A stretch of 64,000 bases of DNA from Phylloscopus collybita. Lineage: Eukaryota; Chordata; Aves; Passeriformes; Phylloscopidae. Positions 25,101-37,149 of the stretch are shown piece after piece. Numbering within the stretch: the stretch's first letter is position 1; each line of letters begins with the position of its first letter. The notes beneath the pieces are model-generated. The model searched no databases, was not told the DNA's origin, and worked only from the letters and a program-made list of their open reading frames with translations. The position numbers and the translations under genes were made by a program. The stretch lies in the NCBI GenBank assembly GCA_027886175.1, contig JAJNNQ010000075.1, positions 80,455,001 through 80,519,000 on the forward strand. The letters run 5' to 3'.

Positions 25101-25651
25101 ATAACTGCATTATTCTGATCCCTTTATAGATTCACAAGCTTGTTTTCCTCTGGGTTGTTTTCAGTTAAATATCACCCTCAGCCATACTAAGAAATAATTA
25201 CATCCTTTTAATTGCAGCTTTCCAAAAGCCAAACCAACCTAAACCAAATAAAATGTAGGTTCAGGTCCACTCCATAAAATGAAAGTTATCCAATCTTTCT
25301 ATGTCCCTACAATGCAGTTAGCTATAGTGTGCAGATCCTTGTCATGTAAGAAATCCTCTGTCTTGTTTTGTTGACTTTACCAGTCAGGTGAGTTGAATTT
25401 CTTTTGTCACAGTACACCAGTGAATATACTGGATAGTCATTCAAATGGGTTGCTGACCCATTTTTGCGTGTTTTTTTAGGTGTTGGTAATAAAATTATAT
25501 TGTCTGAAGAACATGCACCATAGGGGAAGAGTATTTTTTGTTGCTTTGTGCTTTGCGATACTGTTTTCAAAGCATCTAGGACATTTCATGTATTCTGTGT
25601 CGAACCAAGTAACAAAGAAGATTTATGCAAAATGAAAATGTGAACAATAAA
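22151..25651. other. Unique AT-rich non-coding DNA
   Basis: No gene or classifiable repeat was found. A small foldable cluster at 24633-24663 (AGAGGGTTG, CAACCCTCT, AGAGGG) could form either of two short hairpins, but nothing else supports a function. Confidence 0.5.
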
Positions 25652-25678
25652 TCTCATAAGAATAAGATTCTTATGAGA
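25652..25678. repeat. Perfect 12-bp inverted repeat
   Basis: TCTCATAAGAAT (25652-25663) is followed after a 3-nt spacer by its exact reverse complement ATTCTTATGAGA (25667-25678). It would form a tight hairpin in single-stranded DNA or RNA. No gene is adjacent. Confidence 0.9.
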
Positions 25679-26357
25679 AGAATATAATGAAATTATATTT
25701 CAGCTGTTCTATGGATGCATATTGTGAATAAAGAATTCCTTTAACATCCAGATTTTCCTTCCTATCAATCCATTGCATCTTGCAGTGATTTTTGCAAACA
25801 GGACATTTATTAAAATCATCTGCTCTCCCTCTACCAATATTTTTTAAGAAAAAATGTTGAAAGTATCCTACCCCATTCAGTAGCACAGCACAAAGAGCCA
25901 CTCTCCTGCCATTACCACCACTGAGAATGTAGTGTTGGAGGGCCCTGAGCAAAGCATTTTCACAGACACTTTTATGCCTATGGCTATGCAGTTTGCCCTC
26001 TGGTCTCACCTTAACCCTCATCATGTCATGCCACAGTCCCCTACTCTGAACCCGTAGGAGACAACTGAACTCCAAGCCACACAAAACAATGTTTCTGAGC
26101 AGCATTCCCTCCTTTTCATTTTCCCTTTCATTCAGCAGAACCCCAGGAGCTCATTCTCCCACTCTGGAGTACAACGAGCCCCTATTCTTTCACGTAGAGC
26201 TGTTCTTTCACTGATCTGAAAGTAGAGGCCTCAGGGACCCCTGAAAGCTTGTACTGTATTTCCAGTTCCAACTGACAAGTCCAGCTCTCTTTTCTTTCTA
26301 TCTTGCATCTTTCTCTACAGACTTCAAAGGCAGTCTGTCGATTTCTGCCAACACCGT

Positions 26358-26366
26358 TATAAAAGG
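26358..26366 (+). promoter_or_regulatory. TATA-box-like TATAAAAGG
   Basis: A consensus TATAAAAGG within a locally GC-richer stretch (about 26130-26790). An open frame starts about 70 bp downstream (26435). The match is good, but single TATA matches are common by chance in 64 kb of AT-rich DNA. It could be the U3 region of a decayed LTR as well as a host promoter. Confidence 0.3.
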
Positions 26367-26434
26367 GCCACGAAGGAACAGGAATTAGAGATGAGAGGGC
26401 TCATGTCTGCTTGGAATGAACATCTATACCCCTG

Positions 26435-26776
26435 TTGCTGACCTCAAGAGACTCCAAAAATGTCTTCCCTTCAGCCTCCCTGACTTTCTTTGCTGAACCT
26501 AATCCCTACACTGTCCACTGTGTTCAACTACCCACTCATCCAACAGCACCAGAACAAGGGAGACTCCTCGCAGCATCTTTCCCTGGCTTCTGCTGGCAGG
26601 GAGCTCAGCAGGCACAGCCTCCCTCTGCGTTTGCCTGGCCTTGCACAAAGAACAGAAACCCACAGGGGTTTTTCTTGAGGTGCCAGTCTGCCTCGTGGGA
26701 ATCTACTGAAACAGATTTTCCATCAATGCAGAAACAGTTGTCTACGGAGAAAGCAAAGAATAAAAAGAAGGCGTGA
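26435..26776 (+). other. 113-codon open frame of uncertain meaning
   Basis: An ATG-initiated frame downstream of the TATA-like box in a GC-richer island. The product is rich in Ser, Pro, Ala and Gln and ends in a Lys/Ala-rich tail from an A/G-rich stretch. No domain, signal peptide or membrane segment is apparent, and an overlapping frame (26490-26678) is also open. A chance frame or part of a decayed element is more likely than a gene. It is listed only because of its context. Confidence 0.15.
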
Positions 26777-28339
26777 AAATACAGATAGAAGAGTTACAAT
26801 TTTCTCTAGAGAAAGGGAGAAGCGCTTTTTGGGAAGGAACAGGAGGAATTCCTATATCTTGTGGTGGGATTGAACAGTTCAAAAAAGGAACATTAAAGGC
26901 AGTGTGAATTATTGCAAAGATAATTACATTTGTGAAATGGAGTCCTAAAAAAAATCTGAATTTTTAGCGCATTTTTAAATTGCTACCTGTTTTGTGCTCC
27001 TGTGCGAAAACACTGTGTATTTGCAAAGGTATGAACATGTGTACAAGAAACTCAGAGAGGGACAAAGTAGGAGATAATTTGCCATTACTTACTGAAATCA
27101 TCTGGCTTAAAATCTAGACAGAGATTAGGACACATCTACACCAATGGGCACAGACAATCTGGAAGTCACTTTGCTAATCTGAACTGCACTCTTTCACAAG
27201 ATTCTAAGACATACTTCATCCAAGCTAATAGAAATTGCTTCTTTCCAGTTGTCCAGTGCAAATATGGGTTATTGATAAAAGTCTCATGTTCTGTCCTGTG
27301 ACTTCTATCTTTTTGAGTAAAACAGAATGAAACCCTGGCTGATATATGCAGAAATCCTAAGGTACTCAAGATTTATTTCAATTGGACCTTGAATTATATA
27401 TCATGCTATTCCAAAAGTACCACATTTCATAGATATTTGTGCAATATTAATGCAAAATCCCTCATAGCAGCAACATAAACCCTAAGATTTTTTTTTTTGC
27501 CTTTTTTTATCAATCACTACCAAACTCAAATACCTACCAGTATCTAGATCTGACTGCTACCGACACTGAAGTCTTCAGCCTTTTGTCTACCTCAGGTGGA
27601 ATTCTGTTAACACAGGCTGAGATTTAGGTATCTTTAAAAACATCAGAAGCTGAATCCAAACTGCTGCAGAGGAAATGATTGAATATGCCCCTAGAATATA
27701 AATATGAAGGTGCAGCAACTGCATTTCCTTCGTCTTCAAAGTCCATCCTTCTGAAACATTTATTTATTGTTGAAGTCAGCTTTCTGTGTCTGTTCAAGCT
27801 TTCTGGACAAGCATGTTATATATAACAGGGTAATGTTATCCTTCATTGAAACTAAAGGCTAGTTCAAGTATCATTGTACAATAAAAATATGAACATATTA
27901 GCCTATTCTCAAGTTATCTCAAGTTTTCCTCAAAAATATTAACTGCAATTTACAATAATATTTCACATAAAATTAATTTTGTCTAATAATATTAGTCTCT
28001 AATCTCTTCACCAGAAATTAAGGCTAATTAATTCCATGCAGAGTATCTGAAAACATTTCCCTGACTTATATTCAAATCAGCATTCATTATGTCTTTCTGA
28101 AATCTCAAAAAATATTACTTGGTCATCTCTGGTACTAAAATCTGCAGAAAGTAATAAGAATTGCTGCTTAACCCTTGAATGTACAAATCTAGGCATTACA
28201 TATCAATAAATACAAAAATTAAAAAAAACTTCACAATCAAACAAAAACCAGACAGAAAACTATAATAATATCTATTTGTCCAGTATTTCCTATTCAAATA
28301 CTCTTATTTTTGCATCATTAAATGTGCCACTGAGGAAAA

Positions 28340-28680
28340 GAAAGCAGCTAAAATGTGCTTCTAAAAGCACCTTACGGTTTTTGATCATGTCACAGTCTTA
28401 TCTGGCTTTGATACAATCTTTGCTGTAATTTTTATATTTAGTTTTGGACTGCATCTCAACAACCACTTGAAAGTCAAATTCGCCCTGATAAAATGAAACA
28501 TTTTAGAGGTAAGAAGCTCCATCTACTGGATATTCAGATGAATATTCCAACTTTTCCTTTTTTTAATAACCTTATTACTTCCATCTTAATTAATGCTCTC
28601 CATCTAATGCAAATCTCTTTATTTTACATTATTAAAAGTAAATAATTTGCCAGCTGTGTTATTTACTCAATAGAAAAAAA
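28340..28680. promoter_or_regulatory. Candidate conserved regulatory block (inference)
   Basis: A non-repetitive stretch dense in developmental transcription-factor words: the POU octamer ATGCAAAT at 28607-28614, TTAATTAA at 28586-28593 and CAGCTGTG near 28650. I have no alignment, so conservation is a guess from word content, and AT-rich DNA gives such matches by chance. Confidence 0.2.
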
Positions 28681-30976
28681 AATATATGGAACATCTGAGT
28701 TACTGCCTCATTTACTTTATTTTCTACTCAAATTTTATTTTCAAGCAACTTTATTTCACACAAATAATTTAATAAAGTCTTCAAATTCTTCTAGACCATA
28801 GACTAAATTAAGGCTTAAATGTGCATTTGCAAGTCTTGATACACGACCTTAGCTTCTTTACCAGATCCAGCCAGAAAAAATAAAGATCATTCATATAGTT
28901 TTTGCACATGGCCCATTTTTCAAAATCATGAGCAGGAAACACAGTGTAGAGTTTTCCCCTTTCATGCCTAAGTATGTTCCAACCATTTTTCAGAAAGAAA
29001 GTTATTTTATTTAAATGAAGGCTGGTATCAATCTTTTCAGCTAGAGCCGTGTTATGAACAGAAGCTGCTGGAGGTCCACCATGAAAGTGCAGCGCAAGCA
29101 CCGGTGCCAAAGGATGGCAGCTTTGACAGAGAATATGGGTAACACTGTTGCTCTAACTCAGTTTTCTATCACCTGCGCTGCAATATCTCATGTGCAAATA
29201 TTCAGACCACTGCAGAATCTACTTATAAGTCATGCCCTACATCATTTATCAAAAGATAATCACCGTTAGAAACATTTTTTAAATTTACGATTGAAGCTTA
29301 AAGGAAGGAAAATGTCTGCAAAGATTTACTCAACTATAATAAATATGATTTATGTTTATCAAAGTTTAACTTGGCACCACAGCATTTCAGGTAGTTGATA
29401 AATTAACTAACATTATTTCTACACTTACTCTTCCTTTGCTTTATGTTTTCAGGTTTTTGGGTTTCTCTTTTGCATGATAAGAAATGGAAATCATAGTCTT
29501 TGAAAATGTTAATGTGCTACTGAGCTGTACATTATCCTACAGTTCACTGCTAAGATCAAGCAGCAACGTTGCCTTTCATCCTACACCTGGCACTGTTTCA
29601 TGTGTTTGCAAAGAGATATTTGCAGGGCGTTTTAGAAACTGTCAGCAGCTTTAATTAATTGTGTTCACACTACATTTTAATGCAGTACATCTGTATCATT
29701 TTATGGACTGGCCAACACAGAAACCTTATATTTTAAAATCAGTAAAGTATTTCACACGGAGTCCTGATATAAAACAATTTTTTTTTCCCCCCACAGGGGA
29801 ATTAAAATGTCTTGCACTAAAACAAACAAACAAACAGACAAACAAACACAAAGGGAGGAGAAAGAGGGGATTTCTCTTTGCAGATTGATACAGTCCAGTG
29901 GCAAGGGATTTGCAGAAATGAAAGGGTGGAAGCACTTCATAATTATCTTTCTTGTTGACTGCACTTCATCAAACACTCTGGATGAGCTCAGCAGAGAGAT
30001 AAAGCATTGGCACACTCTTCTGGCTCTGTCAGGTGGCTGCATTGTACACACAGCAGTCTTAAAGTCAAGAAAGTGTTATTGACTGGGAGGATACACATTT
30101 TTTGCGTTATCCTCCACTTCTCTTTCCTTGTTCAAATAGACAAGAAAGTATGCCATTCCCCTCCACATTCATGCAGTATTACACAGCCCAAAATTTCCAT
30201 TGGAATATCAGGCAATTTCCCCCGCAGAGTGCTTAGAAATGACTGCTAGAAATTTTTAGAGCTTTTACTGGAAGAAAAGCATGATTCCAAGCCATTAGCA
30301 GCTTTAAGAGTCCTTTAAGAAAGATTTAGCATGTGTTGATAAATTTTATTGACTATGAATTGTCTCATATTTTTCTAAACCTCTATCCTGTAAGTAGCAG
30401 AGAGAAGACATGCAGAACTTCCTTGCATTCTGGTAAGTATTGCTACTAATATCATTACTCCATAGCATCCAACTCAGACTTCTCTGAAGCTCTTACTATA
30501 CTCTACATGCACTTTGTCCAAACATACAATTGCACAGATCAGACATTTGGACAACACTTGCTGCTTTACAACTATTATAAAATATCAGCCAATACAGAAC
30601 CTCCCCTTCTTTAGAATACCTTTTCTAAGTTCACCACAATACAGCCATTCAAACACTCACAGATCATAGGTATATTTTATAATTAGAATTCTTTCTGAAA
30701 CAGAAGTTAAAGGGTTCCCTAAATACAGAGGCAATTCGTAGAGATACAGAGTATGTAAGAGAAAAATCATAAAGGCTAGAATGCAAAGCACAGAAAAAAG
30801 AGGGGGAAGACAAAAAAAGGATTGGAAAAGGAACCAAATGAGATAGAAGAAAAAGCAACAAGGAGATAATATGGAGTTAAAAGATTGGTATCTGAATAAA
30901 ACTTTACTTCTTCTAAATAAGCCCTTTATATTTTTTCCTCTTCTTTTGAGATAGTTGGTAACAAATATCCGGAGGG
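28681..30976. other. Mostly unique non-coding DNA around the possible exon
   Basis: Outside 29041-29138 no gene is recognised. A short AAAC/CAAA run occurs at 29818-29850 and produces artefactual frames on both strands. The stretch 29570-29670 has words of enhancer type (TTAATTAATTG, CAGCAGCTTT), but that is weak evidence. Confidence 0.4.
29041..29138 (+). CDS. Possible isolated internal exon (98 nt)
   Basis: A short GC-richer stretch follows a pyrimidine-rich AATCTTTTCAG acceptor-like site (29030-29040) and ends before GTAACA (donor-like, 29139). Only one of three plus frames is open across it. That frame reads residues such as LEPCYEQKLLEVHHES and then VPKDGSFDREYG, which looks more like protein than its surroundings do. 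The same frame stays open upstream to 28972 and meets a stop at 29140-29142 if not spliced. I do not recognise the protein. A partly overlapping minus frame (28808-29110) is also open. It could be a real exon of a long gene, an exon relic, or chance. Confidence 0.25.
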
Positions 30977-31036
30977 AAAAAAAAAATAAAATAAAAAAAA
31001 TAATAATAAAAAAAATAATAATAATTAAAAAAAAAA
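30977..31036. repeat. A/T low-complexity run (AAT/AAAT units)
   Basis: About 60 bp of A runs interrupted by single T residues (AATAATAATAA, AAAATAAAAT). Read on the minus strand it encodes Ile/Phe repeats and lengthens the 212-codon frame at 30657-31295, which is the longest frame in the window but is not a convincing gene. Confidence 0.9.
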
Positions 31037-32225
31037 TCTGGAAAGACCAGGAAAGACACTTGACCCAAAGGCAGAGATGAGCAAACCAACAGATACCAGA
31101 AAGAGGCTGAATTTGTAACTGCATGCAATGGAAAAATGTCAAAGAATTCTTGGGTAAGCTTACTAAAGTCTGAGAGTAGCTTCTGGTGTGGTGATTTAAC
31201 AAAATCTTTTTGAACTGCACTTTGAACTGAATAGGAACTTCTCTCATATTCAATCTCCTTATGAAAAGGTAAATATGTTTTTTATAGTATGGCAAGATCT
31301 ACACTAAATAACTGCCTTGTACTTTTGTAAAAAGGAAGTTATTATCTCTACATATTTGTTGGTGTGGAGTTTTTGATGACAAATATACACTTTATAAGAA
31401 AATTCAAGGTTTTCTTCCCAAAACAGCAACAATGGTAATTTCAAAGTATTAGTGGAATCAAATTCTATTGAGGTCATGTTCAAAGTCTGAACCCCACAGG
31501 ACTGGACCTAAAATTTGTAATCTCTCTAAATGGGGGAACGAAAACTGTGTGTATTTTTAAATCTTTCAAATTTTTTATTTTCTAAATCAACTGATATATG
31601 GATAATATTAGGTGCTTACCAAAAGGATCTTGAGAGTATCAGAAAATAATCTGAAGAGAGATACAGAAGAGAGGCTCTTATTATTTTGAAGGCATAAAAA
31701 AGCAGTAGTTATTTACAAAATCTTGGTCATATATGACACAAACTGATCCCCAAATCAGGTGTTACAAATCTAATTAATATCTGATACAAGTTCGGTGTTA
31801 TACTATTGCCAAGGTAATTAATGTTATTTCAGCAGCATTATAGCTCTCCTCTTAATATTTCTCTCTGCTAGCAAGCACAGATTATGTACGATTAAAATAT
31901 TCTGATGCAGACCTTAATTTTAATGATGTTTGTCAACTTCCAGTTGAGAAAATTGGTCATTTTTTGCCTTGGCTTGACATCAAATCCATTTTGCTTTAAT
32001 TACTTTTTAAAAGCTGGTTTATTTTACTTTTTGTGGCCCACTGCCTCTGGAACTGTGGTGTCTGAAGAGTGCTGCAGTGCTTCTGGCAGTATGGGGTCTC
32101 AGAGGAATAGTGGTTCCTTCTTTAAAGAGAGAAACACCTACAATTATGCAACTTAAGTCTTAAAATCAAACAAATGTATGAAATTTACTGGATATTTTGA
32201 ATCTTTCAAAAGCATGTTGTTGGTG
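31037..32225. other. Unique AT-rich non-coding DNA
   Basis: No gene, RNA gene or repeat was recognised. Confidence 0.5.
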
Positions 32226-32382
32226 ATGTTTTTGTTTTTTTAATTTGTTAGTTGGATGGTTAGTTGTTTGTGTTTTTGGGGGTTTTGTTGGGTTTTTTTG
32301 GTTGGTTTTTTTGTTTTGGTTTGGTTTGGTTTTTGTTTTTTGTGGTGGTTTGGTTTGGTTTGGTTTGGTTTGGTTCTTTTTC
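32226..32382. repeat. T/G-rich tract with (GGTTT)n core
   Basis: T/G-only sequence with an almost pure GGTTT array at 32347-32375 (nearly six units). Runs of paired G residues spaced by TTT could allow two-layer G-quadruplexes. The long Phe/Trp/Gly/Leu frames here (32245-32550 and 32256-32447) are composition artefacts. Confidence 0.85.
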
Positions 32383-34278
32383 CTGCCTGGATTGAAGACA
32401 ATTTTTATATTAAAATATTCACAATCCTCCCTACAGAGAAGCTATAATTTGTGCTCAACTTTACACCAGATTCTGAATATACCTCTACTTATGCTGAAGT
32501 TGCAAAAGCATTTATTGTGTCAGGACTTCCACTTCAATCCATCCTATTGAGTTCACCCCTAAAGTTAATAAAAAGTTAAAATATATTAGCTGGTGGCTCA
32601 CATGAGAGCCTGCAAAGGTCACATAGGATGTTAGGTAAAAGACAGAGTAGTGCCTTGTAGCCTAGTAGCAGTTTGACACTTTGTTTCAGCTGATTAAGAG
32701 ATTTGGGCTTGAATTCAAAAATTTATCTTGATTTTGAAATGGGAATTTAGAAAGAAAAATAAGTCTTCCTGACCAGCACAAAAAGCCCAACAACAGTCCT
32801 TCCCAGGTCAATGCCACATCTGTGCCTTCAGGTTATTTATGAGAGTACTTACAAGTGAAGGCATGCATTCATGGGAATTGCATAATTAAAATGGATTTAA
32901 ATTGAATGCAAAAGATCGTGTAGACCTTAGGCTTGGTGAATAAGAGTTTATTTGGGTTTAGATAAATCTGTTCCCAAGTGATTTCTGTTAAACTGAAAAA
33001 AATCAAGTTATTTTATTGTGACTGTTCACAAATATTTCCTACTGGTTTTTGGTTCACCCATGTCAGTTTAAATTTGTACCTTAAATCATATTGGCAAAAC
33101 TTTCTCAGGTAAAAAATATCCAAATAAACCAAACCTGTCAGACCTAAACCTCCATGCTATAGTTTTCCATCTGTGAGATCTGGTGAATTACTCCTTGATT
33201 CTCAGCCTTTTTAGGTTTTAGGTGTTGAGACTGCAGGCTGCTAATGGTAGAATCATCTTTTGTGTGTGAACACACTAAGACAATAATTTCAGTAAGATCT
33301 TCGAGGTGCTACTGTAAAACAGATTAGTGTTATTAATATGTAATTCTTGCAGTATAACCATCCGTATAAGCAGTGAAGTGCCTTCATTTTCTTACCTACT
33401 TTCAACATATCTCTGAATGTGAAATGTTGTCACATAATTCTAAAAACATGCTAATACCCATGATAATCAAAAAAAGAAAATTCTAGAGGGATTAAATCAT
33501 ATTCCTTTTTACAGAATGAGCATGATAAAAGATGCTGTTTCTACAGGAACACAGAGGTAGTCTAATGCTGAAAATCCTCAAATCCTTCTGAATCTCAAGT
33601 TAATTAAAATAAAACTTTCTTGATCATGCTGGCTAAACTAATAAGAAAATTTATCAGTTACTCTGAGTTACAGTATGTGTTTTTACATTTCCACTGGAAA
33701 GCATAATCCTAATGCTGAGGTTTACCTACACCACATCAGAGGAGTATTTTGAGGTTTTCTGTGTAAGCCATTTACTTTAAAATGGAAGTATGCCTCTCCC
33801 CAATACTAATGGAGCTGCTTATTCCAGACAATCTCTTTTGGATTTTCATATTTTCAGTATTTCACATTTTTTCAACTAAGTTTAATTAAATATATTTAAA
33901 AAAATCTTAGTGCTATTTTTAAATTTTGAGTATTAGCCATATCCCAAATACATTTTTAATGATTCTACTGTCTGAAATTATTTCGGTCATGACTGCTTCA
34001 TTGAAGTCTTAACACTGAAAAATAAAGAAATAATGTCTTTTGGATTTTCAGGGGTTACACAGTGGTGCTAAGAAATAGCACTGAAATATGACTTCAGCTT
34101 CAGATGCAATTAGAAAATACTGGGGGTCTCCTTTAGTACAGATGTCTACAACAAGTATGTGGGTGACATGATGCTTCTGATATCCTTCACATGGCTTGTT
34201 TCTAGTTACACATGGCTTCTCCAATCCTGAAACCAGTTTCCAGGAAAGTTAGCTGTTTTACTTTTCTGTTTTAATTCC
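32383..34278. other. Unique AT-rich non-coding DNA
   Basis: No gene or classifiable transposon was recognised. Confidence 0.5.
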
Positions 34279-34314
34279 AATGAAGATTTTATTTAACTTT
34301 TTAAAATCTTCATT
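34279..34314. repeat. Perfect 13-bp inverted repeat
   Basis: AATGAAGATTTTA (34279-34291) pairs exactly with TAAAATCTTCATT (34302-34314) across a 10-nt T-rich loop. No gene or transposon end is associated with it. A small MITE remnant or chance are the likely explanations. Confidence 0.9.
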
Positions 34315-37149
34315 AAAGTTCTTTGATGAACCTCTGATCCACTCGAGTATTTATGTTGGTGTCATGACATAACATGCTTAAGCTTAAGCAAAGGCTTCCT
34401 GTAATTCATTCAAAATTATACCTGCAACTCCAACTAACCTGGTATTTTAAAGACAGGGCAAAAAAAAAAAAAGTATTTGAAAAATGTTTAAGGATACTGC
34501 ATTTAGATACAGTGTTTTGTGAGCTGCTAGCCAGAGGGTATATAATATTTAGGGTTTGTATAATCAATAAAAGAAAGTCTTTCTGGATACTCCTTGTCAG
34601 ATTCACACATTACCCCCAGAATGACCTTTGTTAATATCTACCATGTCAGAAGGGGAAAAATCTTTCAGGTTTTGCGCTGTTTCAAGTATAATATGGCAAT
34701 CAGTTTCATGGTCTGAAAGTGATAGAGTGGCTGTATTTATTATGCTGGTTTGACAAAATCACAGAATGCAAACAAATCTCTATTTTGTGACTTAGTTATG
34801 ATGAAATTTATTTTCTTCACAGAGTTCATTGGACAGCTGATTATATATATTGCAGCAACAGGTTGTTCCACATACATGTAAATGTGCTTTGACCACTAAA
34901 TGAAGTAGGAGGTTTGACAGAGGACACTTCAGCCAGGAAGAGTGATGGGCTCTCATTAGTCACTATTGAGATGGCTGATTTTTCAAACCCAGCACGTTAT
35001 AATAGTTTTTTAAGACATCATCTGTACATGGTCTTTATGTTGCCTAGCAAAGAGTCACTGGCAATTCATCACAGGTTGGAGAGCAAGGCTGGCAAGGACT
35101 CAGGGGAGGTACAATCAATGAGCCATGGCCCAAGACTACTGGGAAGGAGGAAGTGGATGAGATATTTAGGATAAGCTGATTTGCAGCTTCTCCTGTGGCC
35201 TATTACTGATACATATTTGACTTTTAACTAACAAGCCCCTTCAAAGTTATAACTTCCCCTCTTTTATCACAGTTCTACAAACCAAAAAGTTGCAGAGATC
35301 TTTTTGTAGAGTTGCAAATAAATATCTGTATAGAATAAGAATCTTTTAACCTTTAATCCCTAAACTGTTTTCCTTGAAAAAATATGAACCTCAGACACCT
35401 ACTAACCACCCAGAAGGGCTGGAAGGGTCCAGTGTAATGTTCGCTCCGAATTCTGTTTTATTTTCTTTAAATTGCTTACTGGTATACTGAAATAAGATTG
35501 CTTATACTTGCCTGGGCTGTGATTAGTGATGATTTCCAAAAAAGAGAAAGGGACTAAAATCAGCATCGAAGATGGAGATAGAAGGCTAATCTGTGTGGCT
35601 GACAGAGAAAGCAAATCTCATCAGGCACCTTGAATTAAGACCTTCTATTGCAGAGCATTAGAGATATTTTTCAGTAATTCAAGCCGGGTTTTTTTTTTAA
35701 ATTTAGATTTTTATTTTGAATAATCCACTCTATATAACTCCTCACAGCAAATTTCATGTACTTCATAGTTCCTTGTATGCTTCTTATCAGCTGGACAAGA
35801 TATCAAAATATATTGATCTCAGAATTTTCTTCAAATATCGATAATCAAATAAGAACATTTTCTAACTCTTATATTAGAATCCAGCAAACTATATAAGCAT
35901 GCAACATATTTTCATGCAATGATGCTGTTTGAGCAGAAGGCTGCACTAGAAGATCAGGTTGAAGTGCCCCAGGAGATACACAGGTTTTGTTTGTGGATTT
36001 TTGTTCTTACTTCATCTTTGCCAGTTAGATTAACAGCTACCAGAAATATTTACAAAGAGCTTTGGTAGCACAAAAGCTACCTTCCTCACAGAATCCCACC
36101 ATTAATTGCAGATAGGATGATAATCTGCGTCATAATGAAATTTGATTCCAAGATGGAGTATAAAGAAAAATATGTAATTAATTTCATATTTTGTCTGATT
36201 TGGTGCTTGAAAAAAGTTAATCATGAATAATGTCTCTATTAAAAATATTTATACATAAAATATGTGTAGAATAAAAGTATAGCATAACCTTAACACGAAA
36301 ATTCAGTTAATGATTATCCATCGTTAAAACAATTAGCTCAGAATAAAGAGCTGCAGAAGACAGCTTTAACTAGACAACTCTGCAAAAAAAAAAAAATTAG
36401 AAAAATATTTATAGTAGGTGACATTTTTAGTAATCATCTGATGTTTGAGAAAATGAGCATTTTCCTGAAATAACAACCAGGTCCTCCTTATTTAGTGTCC
36501 CTGTTCATTTGATGTAATGCGCACAGGTGCCGCAGACCAGCATAGCTGCACCTCTCTTGTATCTGTGTGGGAGTGCAATTCCCACCACAAGAACAATTCA
36601 AAGCTCTTTCTTAAGAAGGATAATGAACTAATTGCAACATTACTGCTAATAAAACCAATCCTTTCTTCTTCAGTTTCACCTTTCATCAGATTATCTCAAA
36701 GACATTCTGAAGCACTAACTGTGTGGGGCAGTCAATTTTATGCACTTTATATGGGAAATTATGCAGCTGAGAGGGATTAACCACAGCTTTAATGGGCACA
36801 CAGTGGGTAAGTAGCAGGAGCAGTTGTATTAATTGCAGTATGTTGTTCTCTTCCCTGAAAATTTCCTCAGTGCCAGGTTCTATACAGAAATAAAAGCTGG
36901 TTTTGGAAGTTCAGAAAGATACAATATATCATGATGGTGTAGATATCCTCAGCTGGCTTTTAGTGAGCTGGAAGGTGTGCAGATACTTGTTACCACTTTC
37001 AAGCAGGTAGAGGTCAGGGCAACCTGGGTAGCGGATTAGGAGCAACTCTACTTTCATACCTGAACCAGAGCTTCTGGCATCAGCTGAAGCATTTCCAGTA
37101 TTGCATTAGCTTTTAAAAACTGTAAGTTTTAAAGCTGACATATTTAGTG
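34315..37149. other. Mostly unique DNA, possible conserved block near 36480-36880
   Basis: No gene is recognised. The 36480-36880 stretch is non-repetitive and contains words such as GGATAATGAACTAATTGCAAC and GGGATTAA that resemble enhancer motif clusters. The 87-codon frame at 36517-36780 in it shows no domain. This is inference from composition. Confidence 0.35.

Larger units (their letters stand above)
25679..28339. other. Non-coding DNA with a GC-richer island
   Basis: Apart from the island near 26130-26790, no feature is recognised. A strong pyrimidine tract ending in CTCTACAG at 26320 looks like a splice acceptor, but no matching exon structure follows. The 144-codon minus frame at 25671-26105 contains a single CPVC motif and no recognisable domain. 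Confidence 0.4.

Noticed and set aside
25671..26105. 144-codon minus-strand frame with a CPVC motif
   Set aside because: A single CxxC pair is not a zinc finger, no domain is recognised, and several frames of this size are expected by chance.
30657..31295. 212-codon minus-strand open frame, the longest in the window
   Set aside because: It is stretched by an A/T simple repeat coding for Ile/Phe runs, has no recognisable domain beyond hydrophobicity, and one frame of this length is not surprising in 64 kb read in six frames.
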